Assembly: GCF_013449375.1 (NCBI RefSeq)
Contig: NZ_JACDRR010000005.1
Location: forward strand, 1 to 38,979
Source of the DNA: Pectobacterium sp. CFBP8739
GTDB lineage: Bacteria; Pseudomonadota; Gammaproteobacteria; Enterobacterales; Enterobacteriaceae
Length of the DNA stretch: 38,979 nucleotides
Reading direction: 5' to 3'
Shown: in pieces, positions 25,665 to 35,453 of the stretch
Layout: each line of letters opens with the position of its first letter
Position numbering within the stretch: position 1 is the first letter of the stretch
Notes under the pieces: generated by a model
Told to the model about the DNA's origin: nothing
The model's input: only the letters and a program-made list of their open reading frames with translations
Databases searched by the model: none
Made by a program: the position numbers and the translations under genes

Positions 25665-27218
25665 TTAGCGGGAAAGACTGAAGACGGATGCCGCCTGTAC
25701 CATGCTCGATATTTGCTGTTGTAGATGATCGGTAGCCGAATGTGACTGACTGGCCAGCGCGGTATTCTGGTGCGTGAGCTCATCGATGCGGTTTACCGCT
25801 TCATTGATTTGTTCCAGCCCCAGAGACTGTTCCTGCGTCGCAACACTGATCTCATTCATCAAGTTGGTGACGTGCTTAACCTGAAGCAGAATATTGCTCA
25901 TGGATTTGTGTGTATGCAAAACCTGCTGCTCACCGATGCGGATACTATTCAACGTTTCATCAATAATGGTTGAAATATCGCTGGAAGAGGACGCGCTGCG
26001 TTGTGCCAACGAGCGAACCTCACTGGCGACCACTGCAAAGCTTTTACCCTGTTCACCAGCATGTGCGGCTTCAACGGCAGCGTTCACGGCCAGAATATTG
26101 GTCTGGAACGCGAGATTATCCATCACGCTGACGATATCGGTAATGCGTTCGCTGGAACGCGTGATCGTCTCCATCGTATCAGAGACTTGGCTGACGGCCT
26201 GCTCGCCAGAGTTCACCGCCTGATTCACATCCTGTGTATACATCGAAGCCTGAAGTGAAGCTTCTGCATTGCTTTTTATCGTTGCGGTAAGCTGTTCCAC
26301 GGATGCAGCGGTTTGTTGCAGGCTTTCTTCCGTTTCCTCGCAGCACTGCGCTAGCGTATGGTTACCCTGCGCGATTTCATTACAGGCGTTTTTCAGCTCG
26401 CTCAGATTGGTATTCACATCGTCCACGAAGGTGCGGAAATTCATACCGGACTGGTTTACTGCCCGCATTAGCATGCCAATTTCATCCACGCGATTAAGCT
26501 GCGTCAGATTATCTGCTTGTCCGGCCGCAGAACGCATGGCCTGAGACAGGATTTGCTCGATGGGGCGGGCGACATGGTGCACCAGAAGCTCGCCACTGAC
26601 AAAACAGCAGGCGATGAGCAGCGGAAAGAGGACGGAAGCCAATGCCGTTCCCGCCAGCAGGGAGTAAGCGGCGAGCAATGGGATCAGGCTAAAGAGCAGA
26701 AAATAGCTGCGGATGCGCCAGCGTAGCGGCATGGTTTTAAACAGGCTCAGAATACGTAATGGGCCGGTATAAATGAGCAAGCCGTGGTGGAAGGTACGGT
26801 ATTTCAGTTTCCCTTCGTTTGCACTGGCGTAGAGTGCTTCAGCCTGACGGATTTCTTCGGGTGATGCCGCCGTGCGAACGGACATATATCCGCTAATCTC
26901 ACCGCCTTTTCTCAACGGTGTGGTGCTGGATTTTACCCAGTAATGATCGCCATTTTTACACCGATTTTTCACAATCCCCGTCCAGATATTGCCCGCACGC
27001 AGCGTTTTCCACATATCCGCGAAGGCGGCTGGTGGCATATCTGGGTGTCGGATAAGATTATGGGGCTGCCCCATTAACTCATCGGTGCTGTAGCCGCTGA
27101 CGTCAATGAAATCTTTGTTTGCGTAGGTAATATGGCTTTCTGGCGTAGTGACCGACATCAATCTGGTTTTTTCAGAAAGAGGGCGTTGGCGGTCGGTGAC
27201 AGGGGTGTTGTTACGCAT
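25665..27218 (-). CDS. Aer-type energy-taxis receptor, copy 2
   Basis: 517 aa, the same length and domain order as copy 1, and co-linear with it. The PAS has Asn34, Arg57, His58, Asp60 and Trp70 (PHNLIRHPDMPPAAFADMW), so FAD binding is likely. The membrane hairpin is at about 175-215 (SLIPLLAAYSLLAGTALASVL). The signalling tip FQTNILAVNAAVEAAHAGEQG has Val in place of the usual Leu. It ends VFSLSR with no CheR tether. Divergence from copy 1 is concentrated in the membrane and adaptation regions. I did not find a sigma-28 promoter upstream. Confidence 0.9.
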   Translation of the reverse strand: MRNNTPVTDRQRPLSEKTRLMSVTTPESHITYANKDFIDVSGYSTDELMGQPHNLIRHPDMPPAAFADMWKTLRAGNIWTGIVKNRCKNGDHYWVKSSTTPLRKGGEISGYMSVRTAASPEEIRQAEALYASANEGKLKYRTFHHGLLIYTGPLRILSLFKTMPLRWRIRSYFLLFSLIPLLAAYSLLAGTALASVLFPLLIACCFVSGELLVHHVARPIEQILSQAMRSAAGQADNLTQLNRVDEIGMLMRAVNQSGMNFRTFVDDVNTNLSELKNACNEIAQGNHTLAQCCEETEESLQQTAASVEQLTATIKSNAEASLQASMYTQDVNQAVNSGEQAVSQVSDTMETITRSSERITDIVSVMDNLAFQTNILAVNAAVEAAHAGEQGKSFAVVASEVRSLAQRSASSSSDISTIIDETLNSIRIGEQQVLHTHKSMSNILLQVKHVTNLMNEISVATQEQSLGLEQINEAVNRIDELTHQNTALASQSHSATDHLQQQISSMVQAASVFSLSR

Positions 27219-27589
27219 GAAGCAGTCCTTGATATGCTGTGTCCGAATACTGATTTAACTGAGGCATACCCACGAAGATGAATCAGCGGATAGCGGTAAT
27301 GGTTCAGGTTGCTTATTGCTTTTTTAAGGCGAGTCGGGCAGAAGGAGATAATCCTGATATTCACCCAGAAACGCATTGTTCATGATGAGATAACGCGATT
27401 CATTACAAAATATAACCTCAATTAAGCATTTTACCACGAAAGGGTAATGAGCATGTATGCACAATGGTGGTAAATGTGAGTTGGATAGGATTGTTTGTTA
27501 ACAAAAAGAGCAATCTGTGAATGAATAATCAACAAGGGCATACAGGACGGATTTTTACCGCAATTGAACAGGATGCTTAACTCGCACTA
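27219..27589. other. divergent intergenic region between aer-like copy 2 and ydbH
   Basis: 371 bp, AT-rich. It should contain promoters for both flanking genes. No conserved motif, ORF or strong hairpin was identified. Confidence 0.5.
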
Positions 27590-30181
27590 ATGATTAAAAA
27601 ACATGCACTTCCCGTCACCTTTCTGCTTGCTGCACTGCTGTTTCTTTTCTGGCGAACACTGCCGCAGTGGCTGCCGCGTATCGCTACCCTCTGGCTACCG
27701 GCGGAGATGTCTTTGTCTGTGAGTGGGACACCTAGCTGGCAGGACGGTGGGCTACATAGCGCGGGGGTCAGCATTATGGCGGGGGAATGCACGCTCGTTG
27801 ACGTACGGGATATGACGCTGCGTTGGCATCGCTGGCGCTGGTATGTCGATATGGATGCCGTGACATTAAACCGTGATTGCCTGCAATATGTGCCTGCGAG
27901 TAGCGGCACCGAGCCGCCAGCGCAGTTGGCACAGTGGCAACAGCGATTGCCAGCTGCCGATATTCAGATAAAGGCGTTTACGCTACAGCCCTGGCAGGAT
28001 TACGCCGGACAGATGCGACTCAGCAGCGACGGCAAGTGGCGACAAACGTTGGACTATCAGGGCGATCAACTGGCGTTTAAGGCAGAACTGAACGATAAGC
28101 GTTTGACCCTGCATGAGAGCATGCTCGCCACGCCCGCAGGGTTTGTGCGCCTGCAAATCAGTGGTGAAATGGAACTGGCCGATACGCTGGATGCTGCACC
28201 AGTGCAGGGGCGGCTGACCGGGAAACTGGACTCAGGGCAGACGCCGGATCCGCTTTCGCTCCTTCTGGACTGGCATAACCAGCAAGGCGAATTGGTGCTG
28301 AATGCGGCGCATGATGACACGCCGCTGATATCGCTGCCGTGGCAACTGACGGATGAGGTGATCCAGGTGACTAACGGCATCTGGCGCTGGCCTTATGCCG
28401 ATCAGCCGCTCTCTGGGCACGTTACCATGACCTTACAACATTGGCGACAAGGGCTGGATGCCACCACGATTACTGCGCGTTTGAACATGTTGACGCAAGG
28501 ACATAATGGCAAGGCGAACGCCGTGCTGGTGCTGGGGCCGGGCAATATTGGTCTGCTCAACAGTGAATTGCGCTTTCAGCTTACCGGGCAGGTTAATTTA
28601 CCGGCACTCTCCCTGACGGCGACGCTACCGGGGGTGTTGCAGGGCTCGATTCTCAATCCTGAGCTTGCTCTTTTACCGGGGGCACTGCTGCGTGCTTGGG
28701 GAACGCCTGCGCCGCAGGTTTATCTGGAAGAGGCGCGCTGGCCGCTGGCGGGCGTTCGGGTCAGTGCGACTGGCGTGAATGGACGACTACAGGCGATTGT
28801 GAAGGCGCGGGAGGAATATTGGGGGCGTGTGAACCTGCACCTTGATGGTCAGGCGCAGGATTTCTGGCCGGATCAAGGGCAGTGGCAATGGCGTTATTGG
28901 GGCAATGGTCATCTGCCGCCGCTGAAAGGTCAGTGGGACGTTGCCGGCCGAGGCCAGTGGCAGGACACCCTGATTGAAGTCACCCAACTGTCGAGCGGTT
29001 TGGATCAGTTGGGCTACGGCATGGTGACAGTACACCAGCCCCGCCTGACCATTACGGAACCGATCCGGTGGCAGCGCGCCCGTTCCGGTGAGCATTTTCA
29101 AGGCGCGCTGCAACTGGCCTCAGAGCGGACGCATTTCAGCAACGGCGGCTATCTGCCGCCTTCGTTGCTAATGCTGGCGATGCAGGGGCGTAGCCCAGAT
29201 GATTTCCAGTTACAAGGACAGTTGCAGGCTGAAGATATCGGGCCGGTCAGGCTGCGTGGTCGCTGGGATGGAGAACGACTGCGCGGGGGCGCGTGGTGGC
29301 CGACACAACCGCTTAAGGTGTTTCAGCCTCTGCTTTCTCCGCTGCTAAAAATGAACATTCGTGCTGGGCAGTTTTACGCGCAGGCGGCCTTTTCCGCCGC
29401 ACGTAAAGAAGGATTCAGCGCGGGCGGACATTGGGTGGTGAAAAATGGTGGACTGTGGCTACAGGATGGTGAAGTTAGTGGCGTCAACTTTGTCCTGCCT
29501 TATCGTTTGAAAGGTCATCGCTGGCAGTTGGGCGTTAAGCAGCCTGTCGCGCTGCGAATTGACGTGTTGGATAACTTGTTTCGGATGAGCAATATCCGCG
29601 TCGTTCTACAAGGGTTTTATCCGTATAGCGAGCGGCGACCGCTGATTATGTCCCAGGCTGATATGGACGTATTAGATGGGCATATTGGGCTGTCAACGCT
29701 GCGTTGGCCACAGCGTGAACCCGCGCTGTTCACCGTGAAGAGCGTGGATCTCAGCGAACTGCTGACGGTATTAAAGCAAAAACAATTCGCTCTGTCTGGG
29801 CGTGTGAGCGGTACGCTTCCGTTGAATTTTAATCACCCAACCATGTTGATTGAAGGCGGGAGAATTACCAATGATGGCTTCCTGACACTGCGCTTGGATA
29901 ACCAACTGGCCGATGAATTAGCGAGTAAAAATCTAGCGGGAGGCGCGGCGATTGGCTGGCTACGCTATCTGGAGATTGGGCGTTCTTATGCCACGCTTGA
30001 CCTGACTAATCAGGGCGAACTGACATTAACGTCGCAGGTGCAGGGGAAAAACCCACAACTCAGCGCGAAACGTCAGGTGATTCTTAACTATCGTCATCAA
30101 GAGAATATCTTCCAGCTATGGCGCAGCTTGCGTTTTGGCGATAACTTGCGGGATACGCTGGAGCAGCAGGCCAATGAATGA
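27590..30181 (+). CDS. ydbH: YdbH, AsmA-like intermembrane phospholipid-transport protein
   Basis: 863 aa, slightly shorter than E. coli YdbH (about 879). One N-terminal inner-membrane helix (residues 7-25, LPVTFLLAALLFLFWRTL) is followed by a very long periplasmic beta-taco domain of repeated amphipathic strands. With TamB and YhdP it is one of three AsmA-like proteins that move phospholipid to the outer membrane. YdbH reaches its partner YnbE, a lipoprotein, to complete the bridge. The next gene, 15 bp on, is ynbE. The usual third gene ydbL is not present. Confidence 0.94.
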   Translation: MIKKHALPVTFLLAALLFLFWRTLPQWLPRIATLWLPAEMSLSVSGTPSWQDGGLHSAGVSIMAGECTLVDVRDMTLRWHRWRWYVDMDAVTLNRDCLQYVPASSGTEPPAQLAQWQQRLPAADIQIKAFTLQPWQDYAGQMRLSSDGKWRQTLDYQGDQLAFKAELNDKRLTLHESMLATPAGFVRLQISGEMELADTLDAAPVQGRLTGKLDSGQTPDPLSLLLDWHNQQGELVLNAAHDDTPLISLPWQLTDEVIQVTNGIWRWPYADQPLSGHVTMTLQHWRQGLDATTITARLNMLTQGHNGKANAVLVLGPGNIGLLNSELRFQLTGQVNLPALSLTATLPGVLQGSILNPELALLPGALLRAWGTPAPQVYLEEARWPLAGVRVSATGVNGRLQAIVKAREEYWGRVNLHLDGQAQDFWPDQGQWQWRYWGNGHLPPLKGQWDVAGRGQWQDTLIEVTQLSSGLDQLGYGMVTVHQPRLTITEPIRWQRARSGEHFQGALQLASERTHFSNGGYLPPSLLMLAMQGRSPDDFQLQGQLQAEDIGPVRLRGRWDGERLRGGAWWPTQPLKVFQPLLSPLLKMNIRAGQFYAQAAFSAARKEGFSAGGHWVVKNGGLWLQDGEVSGVNFVLPYRLKGHRWQLGVKQPVALRIDVLDNLFRMSNIRVVLQGFYPYSERRPLIMSQADMDVLDGHIGLSTLRWPQREPALFTVKSVDLSELLTVLKQKQFALSGRVSGTLPLNFNHPTMLIEGGRITNDGFLTLRLDNQLADELASKNLAGGAAIGWLRYLEIGRSYATLDLTNQGELTLTSQVQGKNPQLSAKRQVILNYRHQENIFQLWRSLRFGDNLRDTLEQQANE

Positions 30182-30196
30182 ATTCAAGGTAGAACA

Positions 30197-30430
30197 ATGA
30201 ACAAGTGCGAGACATTGCTGGCGGTAGGTTGCACGGTCGCTTTCCTGACGGGGTGTGTGCCGCGTATCGAGGTGGCTGCGCCTAAAGAGCCCATTACCAT
30301 CAATATGAACGTGAAGATTGAGCATGAAATTCACATCAAGGCGGACAAAGAAGCGACGCAACTGCTCGAAAAATCGGACAATGCGGCCGGTGATGAGATA
30401 AAGAAAAGCGCGCCCGTGGGCGCGCAATAA
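30197..30430 (+). CDS. ynbE: YnbE, outer-membrane lipoprotein partner of YdbH
   Basis: 77 aa with AAGG ten bases before the ATG. The lipoprotein signal has the lipobox LTGC with Cys20. The segment right after it (VPRIEVAAPKEPITINMNV, then KIEHEIHIKAD) is almost identical to E. coli YnbE. The C-terminal part is longer and charged; E. coli YnbE is about 61 aa. In E. coli, YnbE extends the YdbH beta-groove to the outer membrane by strand stacking. It is co-transcribed with ydbH. Confidence 0.93.
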   Translation: MNKCETLLAVGCTVAFLTGCVPRIEVAAPKEPITINMNVKIEHEIHIKADKEATQLLEKSDNAAGDEIKKSAPVGAQ

Positions 30431-30479
30431 TTAGCCAATAAAATCAAGAGATGGCAAGGTCGGTAACAATGATCCGTTA

Positions 30480-30500
30480 TGCCCGTTATTCATACGGGCA
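30480..30500. terminator. hairpin between ynbE and azoR
   Basis: TGCCCGT and ACGGGCA form a 7-bp stem with a 7-nt loop between the convergent ynbE and azoR genes. On the plus strand it is followed by a T-containing stretch (GTGATTCTTT), so it is a plausible weak terminator. Confidence 0.45.
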
Positions 30501-30508
30501 GTGATTCT

Positions 30509-31450
<942 letters not shown>

Positions 31451-34400
31451 GTGAAATCACCTCTCAGTGCATTATCTACGCAGTTAAGTGAGCTAATGCT
31501 TCGCGATCGGCAACGTCTGCGACGTCGTTTGCAGGGCGCAGAGAAGGCCAGCAGCCCGCAGGCTCAGTCTGCGATCGCGCAGGAAATTGAGGGGGAAATT
31601 GTCGCGGCGCGCCAGAAGGTCGAGAACCGACGGGCAAGCCGTCCGGTGATTCGCTACCCTGAACAGCTTCCCGTTAGTCAGAAAAAAGACGAGATACTGG
31701 AAGCGCTGCGTCACCATCAAGTGATTATCGTCGCGGGTGAGACGGGGTCGGGGAAGACCACGCAGTTGCCGAAGATCTGTCTCGAACTGGGTCGTGGCGT
31801 GCACGGCCTGATTGGCCATACGCAGCCGCGTCGTCTGGCTGCCAGAACCGTCGCCGATCGTATTGCTGCCGAGCTGGAAACGCCGTTGGGCAGCAGCGTC
31901 GGCTATAAAGTTCGTTTTAACGATCAGGTGAGTGATAATACGCTGGTCAAACTGATGACTGACGGTATTCTGCTGGCGGAAATTCAGCAAGATCGCCTAT
32001 TGATGCAGTATGACACGCTGATCATCGATGAAGCACACGAGCGCAGCCTGAACATCGATTTCATTATGGGCTATTTGCGCCAGCTGTTACCAAAACGTCC
32101 TGATTTGAAAGTCATTATTACGTCGGCGACCATCGATCCGCAGCGCTTTTCTCGCCACTTTAATCACGCGCCAATCATCGAAGTGTCTGGTCGAACGTAT
32201 CCGGTTGATGTGCGCTACCGTCCTGTGGTGGAAGATGCCGATGACAGCGAGCGCGATCAGCTACAGGCGATTTTTGATGCGGTCGATGAACTGACGCGCG
32301 AAGGGCCGGGGGATATTCTAATCTTCATGAGCGGCGAACGTGAAATTCGCGATACGGCAGAGGCGTTGACCCGTCTGGACTTGCCGCATACCGAGATCCT
32401 CCCGCTGTACGCGCGCCTGTCGAATCAGGAACAGAACCGCGTCTTTCAGTCACATCACGGCCGCCGCATTGTGCTGGCGACTAACGTAGCGGAAACCTCG
32501 CTCACCGTGCCGGGGATTCGCTATGTGATCGATCCTGGCACCGCGCGTATCAGCCGCTACAGCTTCCGGACCAAAGTCCAGCGCCTGCCGATTGAACCCA
32601 TCTCACAGGCGTCGGCGAATCAGCGTAAAGGGCGCTGTGGCCGTGTTGCCGCGGGGGTGTGTATTCGTCTCTACTCTGAACAGGATTTTCTGTCGCGGCC
32701 CGAATTTACCGATCCCGAAATTCTGCGTACCAATCTGGCCTCCGTCATTCTGCAAATGACGTCGTTGGGGCTTGGCGATATCGCCGCATTCCCGTTTGTT
32801 GAAGCGCCGGATAAGCGCAATATTCAGGACGGTGTGCGGTTACTGGAGGAGTTAGGTGCGATTAACCTGGCGGAAAATGGGCATTACCGCCTGACGCCAC
32901 AAGGGCAGCAGTTAGCGCAATTGCCGATCGATCCACGGTTGGCGCGAATGGTGCTGGAAGCGCGTAAAACCGGCTGTGTGCGTGAAGTGATGATCATCAC
33001 CGCTGCGCTATCGATTCAGGATCCGCGCGAAAGGCCGCTGGATAAGAAGCAGGCATCGGATGAGAAACACCGTCGTTTTGCCGATAAAGACTCCGATTTT
33101 CTGGCGTTCGTCAATCTGTGGGACTACTTGCGTGAGCAGCAGAAAACACTGTTTTCCAGTCAGTTCCGCCGTCAGTGCCGCACCGATTTCCTTAACTATC
33201 TGCGCGTGCGCGAATGGCAAGATATTTACACGCAATTGCGTCAGGTGGTGAAAGAGCTGGGACTACCGGTCAACAGTGAACCCGCCGATTACCTAAGCAT
33301 TCACTGCTCGCTGCTTACCGGCTTGCTATCGCATATCGGGCAGAAAGATATTGAGAAACAGGAGTTCAGCGGCGCGCGTAACGCTCGGTTTGCGATTTTC
33401 CCTGGCTCCGGTCTCTTCAAAAAGCCGCCTAAGTGGACGATGGTGGCGGAACTGGTGGAAACCAGCCGCCTGTGGGGACGTATTGCCGCGCGTATTGAGC
33501 CCGAGTGGATCGAACCGCTAGCCCAGCATTTGATTAAGCGGAGCTACAGCGAGCCTCACTGGGAGAAAGCGCAAGGCACGGTGATGGCGCAAGAGAAGGT
33601 GACGCTTTTCGGGCTGCCGATTGTGGCGGCGCGCAAGGTGAACTACAGCCAAATCGATCCGACGCTGGCGCGTGAGATGTTTATCCGCCACGCGCTGGTG
33701 GAAGGCGACTGGCAAACGCATCACGCCTTTTTCCGCGCTAACCTCAAGCTGTTGGCGGAGGTTGAAGATTTAGAACACAAATCGCGCCGCCGCGACATTC
33801 TGGTGGATGACGAGACGTTGTTTGCTTTCTACGATCAGCGCTTGCCGCACGATGTCATCTCGTCGCGCCACTTTGACAAGTGGTGGAAAGCCGCCAGCCG
33901 AGATAATGCTGACCTGCTTAATTTTGAAAAGAGCATGTTGATTAAAGACGGCGCAGAGAAGGTGAGCGCGCTGGATTATCCGAACTTCTGGCATCAGGGT
34001 AGTCTGAAATTACGGCTGTCCTATCAATTTGAGCCGGGTACGGATGCGGATGGGGTGACGGTGCATATCCCGCTGCCCATCCTCAATCAGGTGCGTGAAG
34101 AGGGCTTCGAGTGGCAGATCCCCGGCGTGCGCCGTGAACTGACGATCGCGCTGATTAAATCCTTGCCCAAACCGTTACGTCGTAACTTTGTTCCCGCACC
34201 AAATTACGCCGAGGCGTTTCTGGCGCGTACCACGCCATTAGAGAAAGGGTTATTGGATGCGCTGGAGCGTGAGCTAAGGCTGATGACGGGGGTAACGGTA
34301 CCGCGCGAGGCATGGCAGTGGGATCAGGTGCCCGATCATCTGAAAATTACGTTCCGTGTCATCGATGAGAAGAACCGGATGCAGCGGGAAGGTAAAGACC

Positions 34401-35332
34401 TGAACGCGCTGAAAGAGCAGCTCAAAGATAAAGTGCAGCAAACGTTGTCTTCCGTGGCGGATGATGGGCTGGAGCAGCGCGGTCTGCACGTCTGGAGCTT
34501 CGGTTCGCTGCCGGACTGCTATGAGCAGAAACGTGGCGGCTACTCGGTTAAAGCCTATCCAGCGTTGGTGGATGAAAAGGATAGCGTGGCGATTCGTCTG
34601 TTTGATACGCCACACCAGCAACAACAGGTGATGCGGCAGGGGCTGCGTCGTCTGTTGCTGTTGAATATTCCGTCACCGATCAAATATCTGCATGACAAGC
34701 TGCCGAACAAGGCGAAACTCGGCCTCTATTTCAACCCGTATGGCAAAGTGTTGGACCTCATCGATGACTGTATCGCCTGCGCGGTGGATAAGCTGATTGA
34801 GTCAGCTGGCGGTCCGGTCTGGCAGGAAGAAACCTTCCAGCAACTGCATGAAAAAGTTCGCGCGGAGTTGAACGAGACGGTAGTGGATATCGCCAAACAG
34901 GTTGAGCAAATCCTGACGACCGTTTTCACCATTAACAAGCGTCTGAAAGGGCGTGTAGATATGGCGATGGCGCTGGCGTTAAGCGATATCAAGAGTCAGA
35001 TGAACGGTCTGGTGTTCCGTGGCTTTGTGACCGAAAACGGCTGGCAGCGCCTGCCGGACGTGTTGCGTTATCTGCAAGCGATAGAGCGACGTTTGGAGAA
35101 GCTGGCACAGGATGTCCACCGTGACCGGGCACAGATGTTGAAGGTGGAGCAGGTTCAACAGGCATGGCAGCAGTGGTGGAACAAGTTGCCAGTGGAGCGG
35201 CGTGACGATGACGACGTGAAAGCGGTGCGCTGGATGCTTGAAGAGCTGCGTGTCAGCTACTTTGCCCAGCAGCTCGGGACGCCGTTCCCGATCTCAGATA
35301 AGCGCGTATTACAGGCGATGGAGCAGGTCTAA
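31451..35332 (+). CDS. hrpA: HrpA, DEAH-box ATP-dependent RNA helicase
   Basis: 1293 aa from GTG 31451, which has AAGGA eight bases upstream; E. coli HrpA is about 1300 aa. The open frame starts 34 codons earlier without similarity. Motif I GETGSGKT is at residues 96-103, DEAH at 193-196 and SAT at 225-227. Motif VI is QRKGRCGR. Winged-helix, HA2 and OB-fold regions follow, then the long C-terminal HrpA domain. E. coli HrpA rescues collided ribosomes using this helicase. Earlier work linked it to fimbrial mRNA processing. No damage seen. Confidence 0.96.
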   Translation: MKSPLSALSTQLSELMLRDRQRLRRRLQGAEKASSPQAQSAIAQEIEGEIVAARQKVENRRASRPVIRYPEQLPVSQKKDEILEALRHHQVIIVAGETGSGKTTQLPKICLELGRGVHGLIGHTQPRRLAARTVADRIAAELETPLGSSVGYKVRFNDQVSDNTLVKLMTDGILLAEIQQDRLLMQYDTLIIDEAHERSLNIDFIMGYLRQLLPKRPDLKVIITSATIDPQRFSRHFNHAPIIEVSGRTYPVDVRYRPVVEDADDSERDQLQAIFDAVDELTREGPGDILIFMSGEREIRDTAEALTRLDLPHTEILPLYARLSNQEQNRVFQSHHGRRIVLATNVAETSLTVPGIRYVIDPGTARISRYSFRTKVQRLPIEPISQASANQRKGRCGRVAAGVCIRLYSEQDFLSRPEFTDPEILRTNLASVILQMTSLGLGDIAAFPFVEAPDKRNIQDGVRLLEELGAINLAENGHYRLTPQGQQLAQLPIDPRLARMVLEARKTGCVREVMIITAALSIQDPRERPLDKKQASDEKHRRFADKDSDFLAFVNLWDYLREQQKTLFSSQFRRQCRTDFLNYLRVREWQDIYTQLRQVVKELGLPVNSEPADYLSIHCSLLTGLLSHIGQKDIEKQEFSGARNARFAIFPGSGLFKKPPKWTMVAELVETSRLWGRIAARIEPEWIEPLAQHLIKRSYSEPHWEKAQGTVMAQEKVTLFGLPIVAARKVNYSQIDPTLAREMFIRHALVEGDWQTHHAFFRANLKLLAEVEDLEHKSRRRDILVDDETLFAFYDQRLPHDVISSRHFDKWWKAASRDNADLLNFEKSMLIKDGAEKVSALDYPNFWHQGSLKLRLSYQFEPGTDADGVTVHIPLPILNQVREEGFEWQIPGVRRELTIALIKSLPKPLRRNFVPAPNYAEAFLARTTPLEKGLLDALERELRLMTGVTVPREAWQWDQVPDHLKITFRVIDEKNRMQREGKDLNALKEQLKDKVQQTLSSVADDGLEQRGLHVWSFGSLPDCYEQKRGGYSVKAYPALVDEKDSVAIRLFDTPHQQQQVMRQGLRRLLLLNIPSPIKYLHDKLPNKAKLGLYFNPYGKVLDLIDDCIACAVDKLIESAGGPVWQEETFQQLHEKVRAELNETVVDIAKQVEQILTTVFTINKRLKGRVDMAMALALSDIKSQMNGLVFRGFVTENGWQRLPDVLRYLQAIERRLEKLAQDVHRDRAQMLKVEQVQQAWQQWWNKLPVERRDDDDVKAVRWMLEELRVSYFAQQLGTPFPISDKRVLQAMEQV

Positions 35333-35356
35333 GGCTAATATTTTACTATCACACGA

Positions 35357-35395
35357 CGTCGGCGGCCTGTGCTGCCGACGACCTGTCGTTTTCTT
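35357..35395 (+). terminator. probable hrpA terminator
   Basis: CGTCGGC (35357-35363) and GCCGACG (35374-35380) pair, with GC-rich inner bases. TTTTCTT follows after 8 nt. It begins 24 bp past the hrpA stop. Confidence 0.55.
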
Positions 35396-35453
35396 AGTAA
35401 TTACTGTGGCTTTTGGTAATTATTGAGGCCGCAGATAATTACGCTAATTTCTT

